The notes below the pieces were generated by a model, which was given only the letters and a program-made list of their open reading frames with translations, was not told the origin of the DNA and searched no databases. 64,000 nt of DNA from Thinopyrum elongatum (lineage: Eukaryota > Streptophyta > Magnoliopsida > Poales > Poaceae). The stretch is taken from the NCBI GenBank assembly GCA_011799875.1, contig CM022303.1, positions 188,839,700 through 188,903,699 on the forward strand, given 5' to 3'. Positions 21,936 through 34,840 of this stretch are shown one piece after another (the stretch's first letter is position 1; each line of letters begins with the position of its first letter). The translations under genes were made by a program, and so were the position numbers.

Positions 21936-24774
21936 GAGCTATGTATGGATTGCATACCAAAGATGACAATACCTAGATCTATGTTTTATGCCTAGCTAGG
22001 GGCGTTAAACAATAGCGCTTGTTGGGAGGCAACCCAATTTTATTTTTATGTTTTTATTTTTGGTTCTGTTTTTCAATAAATACACATTATTACCTCTGTA
22101 GTAATTGTGTTTTGGTGTTTTAGTTAGTGTTTGAGCCAAGTAAGACCTTTGGGATGGCTTACGGTGATAGTTGATTTGATCTTGCTGAAAAACAGAAACT
22201 TTTGCGTCCAGTAACAGAACTGTTTAAATTCACTGGAGCATGGAAAACCCTGATTTTTTTACAAAAGATTTTTATATAAATTTACTCTGTTGTCCTAATT
22301 TTTCAAAAAAATTGGAGTTACAGAAGTATTAGAACAATTCAGATCTTCGCAGACTGTTCTGTTTTTGACAGATTCCGTTTTCTATGTGTTATTTGCTTAT
22401 TTTGATGAACCTATGGGTTGTATCGGGGGGTATGAACCATGGAGAAGTTGGAATACAGTAGATATTACACCAATATAAAGAAATAATGAGTTCACAACAG
22501 TCCCAAAAAGTGGTGATTTATTTTCTTATACTAACGGATCTCATGAGTTTTCTGTTGAGTTTTGTGTTGTGAAGTTTTCAAGTTTTGGGTAAAGATTTGA
22601 TGGACTATGGAAGAAGGAGTGGCAAGAGCCTAAGCTTGGGGATGCCCAAGGCGCCCCAAGGTAATATTTAAGGACAACCAAGCATATAAGCTTGGGGATG
22701 CCCCGGATGGCATCCCCTCTTTCGTCTTCGTCTATCGGTAAATTTACTTGAGGCTATATTTTTATTCACCACATGATATGTGTTTTGCTTGGACCGTCTT
22801 TTATGATATGATTCTTTGTTTTTTAGTTTGCCGAAAATCATCCTTGCGGTACACACCTTTTGAGAGGGACACGCATGAATCGTGAATTTATTAGAATACT
22901 CTATGTGCTTCACTTATATCTTTTGAGCTAGGCATTTTTGCTCTAGTGCTTCACTTATATCTTTTTAGAGCACGGCGGTGGCTTTATTTTATAGAAATTG
23001 TTGAACTCGCTTGCTTCACTTATATTATTTTGAGAGTCTCTCTAAACAGCATGGTAATTTGCATAGGTTATGAATTTAGTCCTAATATGATGGGCATCCA
23101 AGAGGGATATAATAAAAACTTTCATATAAAGAGCATTGAATACTATGAGAAGTTTGATTCCTTATGATTGTTTTGAGATATAAAGATGGTGATATTAGAG
23201 TCATGCTAGTGAGTAATTGTGGATTGGTAGAAATACTTGTGTTAAAGTTTGTGATTCCCGTAGCATGCACGTATGGTGAACTATTATGTGATGAAGTCGG
23301 AGCATGATTTATTTATTGATTGTCTTCCTTATGAGTGGCGGTCGGGGATGAGCGATGGTCTTTCCCTACCAATCTATCCCCCTAGGAGCATGCGTGTAGT
23401 ACTTTTTTTTGATAGCTAATAGACTTTTGCAATAAGTATGTGAGTTATTTATGACTAATGTTGAGTCCATGGATTATACGCACTCTCACCCTTCCACCAT
23501 TGCTAGCCTCTCTAGTACCGCACAACTTTCGCCGGTGCACTACACCTACCATTTACCCTTCCTCAAAACAGCCACCATACCTACCTATTATGGCATTTCC
23601 ATAGCCATTCCAAGATATATTGCCATGCAACTTCCACCGTTCCGTTTTTATTATGACACGCTCCATCATTGTCATATTGTTTTGCATGATCCTAAGATAG
23701 CTAGCATGATGTTTTCATGGATTGTTCGTTTTTTGATGTCAAGTCTATGCTAGATCATTGCACATCCCGGTACACCGCCGGAGGCATTCATATAGAGTCA
23801 TATTTAAGTATCGAGTTGTAATTCTTGATTTGTAAGTAAATAAAAGTGTGATGATCTTCATTATTAGAGCATTGTCCCATGTGAGGAAAGGATGATGGAA
23901 GCTATGATTCCCTCACAAGTTGGGATGAGTCTCCGGACTTTACAAAAATAAAAGAGGCCAAAGAAGCCCAAAAAAATGAGAGAAAAGAGAGAAGGGACAA
24001 TGCTACTATCCTTTTACCACACTTGTGCTTCAAAGTAGCACCATGATCTTCATGATAGAGAGTCTCCTATGTTGTCACTTTCATATACTAGTGGGAATTT
24101 TTCATTATAGAACTTGGCTTGTATATTCCAATGATGGGCTTCCTCAAATTGCCCTAGGTCTTCGTGAGCAAGCGAGTTGGATGCACACCCACTTAGTTTC
24201 TTTTGAGCTTTCATAAACTTATAGCTCTAGTGCATCCGTTGCATGGCAATCCCTACTCACTCACGTTGATATCTATTGATGGGCATCTCCATAGCCCATT
24301 GATATGCCTAGTTGATGTGTGACTATCTCCTTCTTTTTTCTTCTCCACAACCACCATATTCTATTCCACCTATAGTGCTATATACATGGCTCATGCTCAT
24401 GTATTGCGTGAAAGTTGAAAAAGTTTGAGAACATCAAAAGTATGAAACAATTGCTTGGATTGTCATCGCGGTTGTGCATGATTTAATACTTTGTGTGATG
24501 AAGATGGAGCATAGCCAGACTATATGATTTTGTAGGGATAACTTTCTTTGGCCATGTTATTTTGAGAAGACATGATTGCTTTATTAGTATGCTTGAAGTA
24601 TTGTTGTTTTTATGTCAATATTAAACTTTTGTTTTGAATCTTATGGATCTGAATATTCATGCCAAAATAAAGAAAATTACATGGATAAATATGTTAGGTA
24701 GCATTCCACATCAAAAATTCTGTTTTTATCATTTACCTACTCGAGGACGAGCAGGAATTAAGCTTGGGGATGCT
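21936..24774 (+). other. Element A long non-coding internal region, pol absent
   Basis: Where pol should lie there is about 2.8 kb of AT-rich DNA without protein. It contains a conserved block at 21991-22037 and two PPT-like motifs (22632-22645, 22688-22701), and it ends with the true polypurine tract AAGCTTGGGGATGC at 24760-24773. Element C has the same region in reverse (14608-15696 and 35321-37248), so it is a stable family feature rather than a random deletion. Confidence 0.85.
21991..22037 (+). other. Conserved non-coding block after the protease (possible RNA element)
   Basis: The block CCTAGCTAGGGGCGTTAAAC plus the following AATAGCGCTTGTTGGGAGGC and AACCCAA is kept almost unchanged in element C (minus, 37072-37118). 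The surroundings have diverged more. It can form a short TTGGG/CCCAA stem-loop. A packaging or dimerisation role is only a guess. Confidence 0.6.
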
Positions 24775-26352
24775 TGATATGTCTCCAACGTATCTATAAT
24801 TTTTTATTGTTCCATGCTATTATATTATCTGTTTTGGATGTTTTATATGCATTAATATGCTATTTTATATTATTTTTGGGACTAACTTATTAACCCAGAG
24901 CCCAGTGCCAGTTTCTGTTTTTTCCTTGTTTTTGAGTTTTACAGAAAAGGAATATCAAACGTGGTCCAAACGAAATAAAACTTTATGATGATTTTTCTTG
25001 GACCAGAAGACACACGTAGGACTTGGAGAGGAAGGCAGAAGAGTCCCGAGGGCTCCACAAGCCCTCAGGGCGCGCCCTAGGGGGGGCGCCCGCCTGGCTT
25101 GTGGGCCCCACGGGAGTCCTCCAACCCTAATCTTTGGCCTATAAATTCAAAAATATTCCCAAACCAACAGAAGCGTCCACCAAAATACTTTTCCGCCTCC
25201 TTAACCTTCTGTACCCATGAGACCCCATCTTGGGGCCTTTTTCGGCATCCTGCCGGAGGGGGATTCGATCACGGAGGGCTTCTACATCAACTCTATTGCC
25301 CTTCCGATGAAGCGTGAGTAGTTTACCACAAACCGACGGGTCCATAGCTAGTAGCTAGATGGCTTCTTCTCTCTCTTTGATTCTCAATACCATGTTCTCC
25401 TTGATGTTCTTGGAGATCTATCCAATGTAATATTCTTTTGTGGTGTGTTTGTCGAGATCCGATGAATTGTGGATTTATGATCAGATTATCTATGAATATT
25501 ATTTGAATATTCTCTGAATTCTTATTTGCATGATTTGATATATTTGTATTTCTCTTTGAATTATCGGTTTGGTTTGGCCAACTAGATTGGTTCTTCTTGC
25601 AATGGGAGAGGTGCTTAGTTTTGGGTTCAATCTTGCGGTGTCCTCACCCAGTGACAAAGTAGGGGTAGCGAGGCACGTATTTGTATTGTTGCCATCAAGG
25701 GTAAAAATATGGGGTTTTCATCATATTGCTTGAGTTTATCCCTCTACATCATGTCATCTTACTTAAGGCATTACCCCGTTATTTATGAACTTAATACTCT
25801 AGATGCATGCTGGATAGCGGTCGATGTGTGGAGTAATAGTAGTAGATGCAGAATCGTTTTGGTCTACTTGACACGGACGTCATGTCTATATGCATAATCA
25901 TTGCCTTGGATATCATCATAACTTTGCGCTTTTCTATCAATTGCTCGACAGTAATTTGTTCACACACCATATTATTTGCCTTCAAGAGAGAAGCCTCTAG
26001 TGAAACCTATGGCCCCCGGGTCTATTTTCCATTATATATTTTCAGATCTATAAACCAAAAAACCCAAAATACCTTGCTGCGTTTTATTTACTTTTATCTT
26101 GTTTTAGTAATCTTTTATATCTATCTCTATCAGATCTCACCTTTCCAAGTGACCGTGAAGGGTTTGACAACCCCTTTATCGTGTTGGGTGCAAGTGTTTG
26201 ATTGTTTGTGCAGGTGCATAGATTGGGGACTTGCTTGTATCTCCTACTGGATTTGATACCTTGATTCTTAACTGAGGGAAATACTTATCTCTACTTTGCT
26301 GCATCACCCTTTCCTCTTCAAGTGAAAAACCAACCAAGTTGAAGAAGTAGCA
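24775..26352 (+). repeat. 3' LTR of element A
   Basis: It starts TGATATGTCTCCAACGTATC and ends AAGAAGTAGCA. It is colinear with 18075-19656, with scattered substitutions and a few small indels such as those near 25081 and 26106. Confidence 0.92.
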
Positions 26353-28057
26353 ATATTCAGCGCGACGTAGCCCGAATGAGGGCGCCGCTCATCCTCTTTG
26401 CTTCACTGATAGAGTGATGCAACACCAATTCCCGGAAGGTATCAAACCTGTAAATATTGAGCCCTATGACGGGACAACAGATCCGGCAGTATGGATTGAA
26501 GATTTTCTGTTACAAATTCACATGGCACGAGGAGATGACCTCCATTCCATTAAGTACCTACCGTTAAAGCTCAAGGGTCCAGCCAGACACTGGTTAAATA
26601 GCCTTCCCGAAGACTCCATAGGATGTTGGGAGGATCTTGAGGAGGCCTTTCGAGCTAAATTTCAGGGCACTTATGTCCGGCCCCTGGACGCCGATGACCT
26701 GAGCCATGTAATCCAGCAGCCCGGTGAGTCAGCCCGGCAATTTTGGAACCGGTTTTTAACCAAAAAGAACCAGATCGTTGATTGTCCGGACGCCGAAGCT
26801 ATAGCTGCCTTTAAGCACAGTATTCGGGATGAATGGCAAGCACGCCAGCTCGGCCAGGACAAGCCAAGAACGATGTTAGCGCTCACCTCCCTGATGACCC
26901 GCTTCTGCATCGGAGGGGACAGTTGGCTGGCTCGTAGAAGCACCAACCCGGGCACCCCCGGCACCTCGGAAGTTCGGGATGGGAACGGGAAGCCACGAAG
27001 GAACAAGAACAAACGCCGCCACAACAACGGCGAAGCTGACGAGACGGCAGTAAATGCCGGATTCCGTAATCGGAAGTCCGGATCCCAGAAAAAGCCTTCG
27101 GAGGGCAACCAGGACGGCCCAACCAAATTGGATGCAATCCTGGACAGGCCCTGCTAGATCCATGGCACTGTTGAGAAACCAGCCAACCATACCAACCGTA
27201 ATTGTTGGGTTATCAAACAAGCCGGCAAGCTCACAGCCGAAGACTCCGGCATAAGCCCACGAAGCGAGGATGATGAGGAGCCCCGTAGGCCGAACAGCGG
27301 AGGCCAAAAACCCTTCGCTTCTGAAGTCGAGACTGTGAACATGATTTAAGCAACCCATATACCAAGGAAGGAGAGGAAGCACGCGCTGCGGGATGTGTAC
27401 GCCGTCGAGCCCGTAGCGCCGAAGTTCAACCCGTCGTTGGCTTGCCCGATCACCTTTGACCGCAGGGATCATCCGACCAGTATCCGTCATGGAGGATCGA
27501 CGGCCCTGGTACTTGACCCCATTATCGATGGGTACCACCTCACGAGAGTCCTAATGGACGAAGGCAGTAGCCTCAATCTGATTTATGCATACATAGTGAG
27601 GAAAATGGGGATCGATCCGTCAGGGATCAAACCCAGCACCACCACCTTCAAGGGGGTTATTCTAGGCGTAGAGGCCTGCTGCTCAGGCACGGTAACTCTG
27701 GAAGTGGTATTCGGCTCACCGGACAACTTCTGAAGCAAAGACTTGATCTTCGATATCGCCCCATTCTGCAGTGGATACCATGCCCTCCTCGGCCGAACGG
27801 CGTTCTCCAAATTCAACGCCATCCCGCACTACGCATACCTCAAGCTGAAGATGCCTAGTCCCGCGGGCGTCATAACGATCAACGGCAACACGGAGCGCTC
27901 ACTCCGGACCGAGGAACATTTTGCGGCCCTGGCAGTCGAAGACCAAGCCGTCGCTGACAGGCCGAAGTATCAGCCCGCCGTCAAGGCCAAAGATACATCT
28001 AAACGGGCTCGAGCCAGATCCCCGTCATGGGAACCCTCCTGCGTTCGCCGCAAATAG
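26353..28057 (+). pseudogene. Element B gag capsid and protease region
   Basis: The gag frame interrupted at 18074 resumes here. A one-base deletion near 26380 shifts it to the frame starting at 26414. Capsid motifs include NIEPYDGTTDPAVWIEDFLL, LPLKLKGPARHWLNSLPEDS and WEDLEEAFRAKFQGTYVRP. A Lys/Arg-rich stretch and a CCHC-like HTNRNCWV region near 27190 follow. The protease carries LVLDPIIDGYHLTRVLMDEG with a DEGSS active-site-like motif and FCSGYHALLGRTAF. Stops at about 27155, 27348 and 27733 interrupt it, the first and third fitting simple transitions. It ends with a Lys/Arg-rich tail and no RT follows. Confidence 0.85.
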
Positions 28058-29375
28058 GGATACACGCCCCACGGCACGCCCAACACGGTAGCGCTCTATG
28101 TGCCTCGACAACACAATTTCGCACTCAAGATACCGTGGGCAGCTGTAGGGGCCACATCAAACAAACAGAACCATGTGTCCGGCTTAACCGAACCATGGTA
28201 TCGTCACGTCCTCGGACGACAATGGGTACGGCTCCGGACCAACCTAGCCTTAAGTTGTGATAGCAAGGCTACCTATCAAGGCTCCCATTGAAGGCCTTCC
28301 TTGCCAGTCCTATGTACCCCCCATCCACCTAACAAAAGCAAAGGTGCAGACGTGCAGCAGGGCACAGTGGAGGCTTCGACCCACGCATCAAGGCCCTGTG
28401 TAAACCTTTCCTCTATAATTTTTTTGTTTATTCACTTACAGTAAATGCCTCGGCAGTTTGAATTGTACAAATAGACGTCCTAAGCTTATGGAGAGTAATA
28501 ACACCTTTTACGGTGTCCAGGCATCTGTATCATCTCAGCATGTTTCCTTTACCATATTTTCCTTCTCTTCGAACAGCCGGGTGTACACACATTGTGTAAA
28601 CAAAAATACAGATCGGTTAACTAACCACAGGCTTGATCTTCCCATCAGCTCTATGTACTAAGTCTGGCACCTCTTTCCGATGCATGCTCGGCGTCTCGGA
28701 TATTGCACTATATGCATCAGTTCCGAACTATGTCTTGGGTCAATAGTTGGGTTGTCCAGCTCCTGTGCTTGCCTTCTTACGTTCCGCACGTTCAGCTAAG
28801 AAGGCAAAGGAAGAACCCCTGCGATTGTACTTCTGGCTAGTCCAGCTTAGCACCTCAGGGGAGAAAGCCGAAAACTGACCGTCATAGTAAGAGAGAACTG
28901 GTCAGCGATTCGATGACAATTGTTAAACTAAGAAATCGTTAGCGATTTATCCGTTTTATACGCAGGGTTTGTCCTAGCACAAACCATGTGATTACAAAGG
29001 CATGCCTCGTCTCCCACATACATCATGAAACACTGGGGGCTAGTCATTAGCTCCCGCCGTCAAGCTCCTATGGCTAAGTGAAAGCAATAAAGCCGCATAG
29101 TCCGATTGCCTAGTCTCTCTCGCGCACTACCACCTTCGGGTACCGAGACGTTGGCTAAGGGTAACAGTGTGGAGACGAAACACCCCTCACAATATTCACT
29201 TGGGGGCTGAAGCCGACGACTGGTAACTTTCAGAATAATAAGCGGCTGCACATGAGTCAAAATAAAAATACCATAGTATATCACATACAAACGGGTCACA
29301 TTATAAAGCACAAGGTCCAGTTGACAACTTAATACAATCATTCAATGATTACATCTTCTGGGCACTAGCCTTCTA
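28058..29375 (+). other. Element B non-coding spacer
   Basis: Between protease and antisense gene. No trace of RT, RNase H or integrase was found on either strand, so pol has been lost, not just mutated. Short frames here are unsupported. Confidence 0.7.
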
Positions 29376-32234
29376 TCACCCGAGCACCATCCTTAACTTG
29401 GGCGAAATATAGTTCGGGGTGGCGATGCTCCTTTCCAACCGGCGGGGGACCAGTGGCCATGTCCATTGCTTGATCTTAGGCCAATGAACCGAGGTCTTTG
29501 CAAAGGCCAGGCTAGCTCCTTCAAGGCACACAGAACACTTCACGGTATCAATCCGGGGCGACGCATCACGCAGCTTCTGCACCAGGCCGAAATAGCTATC
29601 CGGAATAGGCTTTGTGGGCCACAGCCGGATGCAAAGATCCTTCAGGGCTGGCTCGGCCATCCAATGCAGCTCCATCAGCTGCTTCATCTGGTTGCTGATG
29701 AGAGGAGGATGCTCGGGCGCCTGGAACTACGACCAGAAAAGCCGTTGTTCGGAGCCTCCTCCTGCGTGGCGTAGTGCTCTGCTGTAGCCGCCGCACTCTT
29801 CGAAAGCTCAGCGAAAACGCCTGTGGAGCGCCAGACCCGCGTCAGAAAGGCGAACCTGTTGCCGCCAAAAACACTCTACAGTAAGTATTTCTTACCATCT
29901 GCGATCTGCTTCACCTGGTGGAGCTCCTCCCGGGCACCCCGCACTTCCGTTCTGGCCTCCCGAAGCTCTTTCTCCGCCTTGGATGGCTCTGGGGACTGCT
30001 CTTTCCTTTTCTACTCAAGGGCCTCGCATTTCATGACGGCATCCTTGAGCTCCACCTGCACTTCCGCCACTCGAGCCTCGTGCTTCTCGCCAGCGGTTTT
30101 CACCATCTCAAGTTCGGCCACCGCCTTTTCTGCAGCTGCTTTCTTTTTGGCCGCCTCGGCCTCGGCCTTCTTCCGTGCCGCCTCGAGGCCCTCGACCTCC
30201 GCGGCAACAGCTGCAGTCACCAGAAACCATGTGCTCAGCATACAATCCAGAACGTAAGTGTCCGGCGGTGTTCACTATACATTTTGATAGGGGCTTACCT
30301 TGCACTTCATCAGAGCATTTGAGTTTCCGATTCATCTCCTCCAGAGGAGCGGCATTAGTAGCCGCAGATAAGGATGATGCCTGCGATACCAAAATTAATC
30401 ATGACACTTTAAATACCGGCCTACAGATGTTCGACCTTCTGTTAGGTTTTCTGCAAATCCTCACAGAGTCTCGGGGGCTGTTATGCACAAGGCCTATTCA
30501 AACTCTAGCCAAAGGATAAATCCGTGTTGCGGAGAAGGAGCATTACTTGACTCACCTCGAAGCCTGTTAAAATGGCCTTGGACAGCGTCGTTCAGTCTGG
30601 TATGGACGGACCAAACACTCTGTAGAACCACACCCATAAGGGCGCGGTGCTCGTCGACAATGACGAAGTTATTCACCAACTCCTCCATCGTGTTCGGCCA
30701 GCCCACTGCCACTCGGTTGTTGGTGTTCGGTGCAGGCGGTGGGACTTCGGTCCCCCCTTCGTCGGAAGGCGGGACTAGCACCTGTGCGGGCCTTGGGGGC
30801 TCAGGTGCGGCTGGCTGAGAGGGCCTGGATAGTCAGGACTCTTCTCCCATATTCGCCAGGGGGGGTACACCCTCCTGGTCTTTGTTGACTGAGGCATCAG
30901 CCTCAGCCATGGTGCCGTCGTCCCCCTCCCCCGTGCTTGGACGGGGAGGGGTCCTTCGGGACAGCACCTCCTCGGCCTCTTCGGGGACCAAGGGAGGAGC
31001 GGAGCGCGACGCCGATCCGCTGTCCGCCAATTCGGAGGGTGGAGAAGTCCCCTCTGAGGTCTGCTCGGCAGGGTGAGCGTGCGCTGGGCTATCACACAAT
31101 CTGTTTCCATCGGTAAAGGACTAGTAAAAAGGAAACAAGAAAATGCCAAAGTTCATACCTTGTGGTGGGAGGCTTGACCCTACGGTCCTTCTCCGGGACC
31201 TCTTTAGATGCCACGGGCTCCTCATCGAAGTCCGAACTATCGGGCAGGACCACCTTGGGCCTGCACTGCCTCTTCGGGGCCTGAAGAGTTTGCCCCTCCT
31301 CAACGTCTTCGGACGCCGCCCTCTTCTTTGAATGGGAGGAGGTGCATTCCTCCTCATCGTTGTGCTCCTCCCCGTCTTGGGCAGACGGGGCCACAGCAAC
31401 CTCAGCCTTGATGTCCGGGTGACCTCTTGAGCGGAGACCTTTTCTGGTCTCTGGCAGGTCCTTCTTCTTCTTCCCTTTCTTTTCTGGCACCTCGTAAGGC
31501 GCCACGACGAGAAGCTCCTCCAATTGAGCTGTCCAGGGCTTCTCGGGCAGCGGAGCCAGACTGTTGATCTTCTTGGCCTTCTCAAGCTAGCCCTGTGGAG
31601 GCAACAAAAATAAAATGAGACCAAACTTTGTACGGCATGAGCGTCCGAATACAAATTGGGCAGACAATCAATTACCTCCCTCGGGGGATTGGCGGCATCA
31701 AGACCTATGTCTTCTTTCTTGGCCGGCCATGCCTCCTGGGGTTCGAACATCAACCTCCACCCCTTGTCGTGGGTGGTGCCGAAGAGGTATTGCACGATGG
31801 CCTGGTCCTCGGGTTTGAAGGACCACATCGGGGTGGCCCTCTGCTGGCAAGGAAGGAGGCGGCGACGAAGCATTATCTGTACCACGTTGGTCAGCTTGGC
31901 GCCGGTCTCCATCACATTAGAGACACGTTTCTATAGTTTCTTCACCTCGTCGACGGATCCCCAATCAAGACCTTTCTTGGTCCACGAGGTCAATCTCGCT
32001 GGGGGTCCAGATCTAAACTCAGGAGCTGCCGTCCAAGCCGCATCCCGTGGCTCGGTTATGTAGAACCATTCCTTCTGCCACACCTTGACAGTGTCGATGA
32101 AGGTGCCCTCCAGCCATTGGACTCGGGTGAGCTTGCTGATCATTGCTCCTCCACAGTCCGCCTGGCCTCTACTGACCACCTTTGGCTTGACATTGAACAC
32201 CTTCAGCCACAGCCCGAAGTGCGGCTGGACCTGC

Positions 32235-33964
32235 AGAAGTGTTGGGAAATGTTGCATGGAAAACAAAAAAAGTTCTACGCACACGCAATGATCTATCCAT
32301 GGAGATGTATAGCAATGAGGGGGAGAGTGTGTCTACGTACCCTCGTAGACCGTAAGCGAAAGAGTTTCATAACGCAGTTGATGTAGTCGAACTTCTTCGC
32401 GCTTCAACCGATCAAGTACCGAACGCACGGCACCTCCGCGTTCTGCACATGTTCAGCTCGGTGACGTCCCTCGCCTTCTTGATCCAGCAAGACGTCGAGG
32501 GAGTAGATGAGTTCGTCAGCACGACGGCGTGGTGACGGTGATGGTGACGTGATCTCCGCAGGGCTTCGCCTAAGCACTACGAAAATATGACCGGGGGTGT
32601 AAACGGTGGAGGGGGGCGCCGCACACGGCTAGGCAATTGTCTGAGATGTGCTAGGCACCCCCCTCCTCATATATATAGGTGGGAGGGAGAGGGGAGGCTG
32701 CCAGGAGGCGCCCCAAGTAGGCCGAATCCTACTTGGGGTCCTTCCAAGTGGCGCCCCCTTCCATATTTATCCGAGGGGGAAGGAAAGAGGGGGGGGGAGA
32801 GGGAAGGAAGGGGGAATTCTATTCCACTCTTTCCTTTCCCTTCCCCTCTTTCCTTCTCCTCCTAGGCCGGCCCACATGGGGGGCGCACCAGCCCCTTGTG
32901 GCTGGTGCGTTTCCCCTCCTGGCCCATAAGGCCCATATCTTTTGCCGGGGGTGCCCGGAACCCCTTCCAGTGACCCAATAAGTACCCGGTGACCCCCGAA
33001 ACACTTCGGTGTCCGAATACCATCGTCCTATATATCAATCTTTAGCTCTTGACCATTTCGAGACTCCTTGTCATGTCTGTGATCTCATCCGGGAGTCCGA
33101 ACAACATTCGGTCACCAAATCACATAACTCATATAATACTATATTGTCATCGAACGTTAAGTGTGCGGACCCTACGGGTTCGAGAACTATGTAGACATGA
33201 CCGAGACACCTCTCCGGTCAATAACCAATATCGGAACCTGGATGCCCATATTGGCTCCTACATATTCTATGAAGATCTTTATCGGTCGAACCGTTATGAC
33301 AACATACGTAATTCCCTTTGTCCATCGGTATGTTACTTGCCCGAGATTCAATCGTCGGTATCTTCATACCTAGTTCAATCTCATTACTGGCAAGTCTCTT
33401 TACTTGTTATGTAATACATCACCTCATGACTAACTCCTTAGTCGTTTGCTTGCAAGCTTATGATGTGCATTACCGAGAGGGCCCAGAGATACCATGCCAA
33501 CTCAACAAATACCTTCGGAGATACCTGTAGAGCATCTTTATAATCACCCAGTTACGTTGTGATGTTTGATAGCACACAAGGCATTCCTCCGGTATCCGGG
33601 AGTTGCATAATCTCATAGTCGAAGGAATATGTATTTGACATGAAGAAAGCAATAGCAATAAAACTGAACGATCATTAAGCTAATCTAACGGATGGGTCTT
33701 GTCCATCACATCATTCTCCTAATGATGTGATCCCATTATCAAATGACAACTCATGTCCATGGTTAGGAAATCATAACCATCTTTGATCAACGAGCTAGTC
33801 AAGTAGAGGCTCACTAGGGACATGGTGTTTGTTTATGTATTCACACATGTATTTAGGTTTCCGATCAATACAATTCTAGCATGAATAATAAACCTTTATC
33901 ATGAATAAGGAAATATAAAATAACAACTTTATTATTGCCTCTAGGCCATATTTCCTTCAAGAAG
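32235..33964. repeat. 5-bp target duplication AGAAG around second solo LTR
   Basis: AGAAG at 32235-32239 and AGAAG at 33960-33964 flank the LTR exactly. Confidence 0.92.
32240..33959 (-). mobile_element. Solo LTR of a copia element, BARE/Angela-like, 1720 bp
   Basis: On the minus strand it starts TGAAGGAAATATGGCCTAGA and ends ACATTTCCCAACA. The start and interior are typical of the BARE/Angela/WIS group but differ from the subfamily at 10197 and 43574. Perfect AGAAG duplications and the absence of internal sequence show a solo LTR. It lies within the Transposase_28-like domain of element B; removing it and one duplication restores the reading frame across the site. Frames on either strand inside it are not genes. 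Confidence 0.92.
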
Positions 33965-34840
33965 GGCCTCGCAGATGATAATAAAGGCGGAGATGTGGAG
34001 AAGAGAATTGGGGGCTAGATCGTGGAAATCCAGCCTGTAGAAAAACATCAATCCCCCACGAAGGGGTGCAGCGGGAATCCCAGCCCCCAGATGAAGTGGG
34101 AAAGGAAAACTACCCTCTCGCCTGGCTTGGGCGTAGGGACGACCTGGCCCTTTTCAGGGGCCTGGTGAGCGACGTCGGCCGACAAGTAGCCGGCTCACTT
34201 CAGCTCCTCGATGTCACTGTTGTTTACGATGGAGGCCTCCCACTTGCCGTTGGTACCGGATCCGGCCATGACCGTAGTTAGGAGAAGGTGAGGGACGAGA
34301 TCGCTGCAGAAGAGCAAGGCAGGGCACTGGAGCTCTGGAGATTGAAAAGGCGACGGTGAGAGGTAGGAGAATGCATAGGCTGGTAACTGCAGCTGTCCCC
34401 CTTTTTATGGGCTGTGGAGGAGCCGAGGTTTCCTCTTTTTACGCCGCGGGCCTCTCCACTTCCTGATACACTCGCCACGTTATGCGCCGGTGGGGGAATC
34501 AAAATCATTGATCATATCCCGTAAATAACGGGGCACGATCTCTGCCTTGATGAGACATGCCAATGGAGGGGCGGCCTCGAGCCATGCACCGAGAATTACC
34601 AGCCGTTCGGTGTTATGACCGGCCGCGACTCTTTGCTAAAAGTTGTCAGACGAAGGCACTATTCACACTTAAGCATTTTGGCCTCCGAGGCTAAGTAAAG
34701 TAAACACTCTAGATTCCAGACACCACTCAACTCCGAGCACTCACAGGACAAGATGAAGAACTTGCCTTGCAAGCCGAAGACCGTGAGATGTGCGGATGCC
34801 GGACACAAGCCCTGGTGTTGGAGGCTAGTTCGGGGGCTAC

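Larger units (their letters stand above)
18075..26352 (+). mobile_element. Element A: non-autonomous Athila-lineage gypsy retrotransposon (plus), 8.3 kb
   Basis: LTRs at 18075-19656 and 24775-26352 are similar throughout. Flanking 5-mers are ATATC (18070-18074) and ATATT (26353-26357), a target duplication with one transition. Between them are a tRNA-Asp-type primer site (19668-19685), gag (19894-21186), a protease domain (to 21935), about 2.8 kb of non-coding DNA and a polypurine tract (24760-24773). No RT, RNase H or integrase is found. It inserted into the gag of element B. It is the youngest layer of this nest by position. Confidence 0.93.
29376..34269 (-). pseudogene. Element B antisense gene: Transposase_28-like domain with coiled-coil tail
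   Basis: It is read opposite to gag. It likely starts at 34269 (MAGSGTNGKWEAS) and shows FLSHFIWGLGFPLHPF and FFYRLDFHDLAPNSLLHISA. After a solo LTR (32240-33959) the frame resumes with QVQPHFGLWLKVFNVKPK and WFYITEPRDAAW. This is the putative gypsy-type transposon (Transposase_28-like) domain, also present in element E. Downstream exons encode an acidic/basic region (about 31100-31520), a serine/proline-rich region and an Ala/Lys/Glu coiled coil (about 30011-30241). The last stop is near 29376. Segments are in different frames separated by intron-like gaps. Early stops (one near 34195) and a frame loss near 34050 show decay. The function of this protein class is unknown. Confidence 0.75.

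Noticed and set aside
29823..30322. Plus-strand Ser/Ala- and Leu-rich frames
   Set aside because: Complement of the Ala/Lys/Glu-rich coiled coil of the element B antisense gene.
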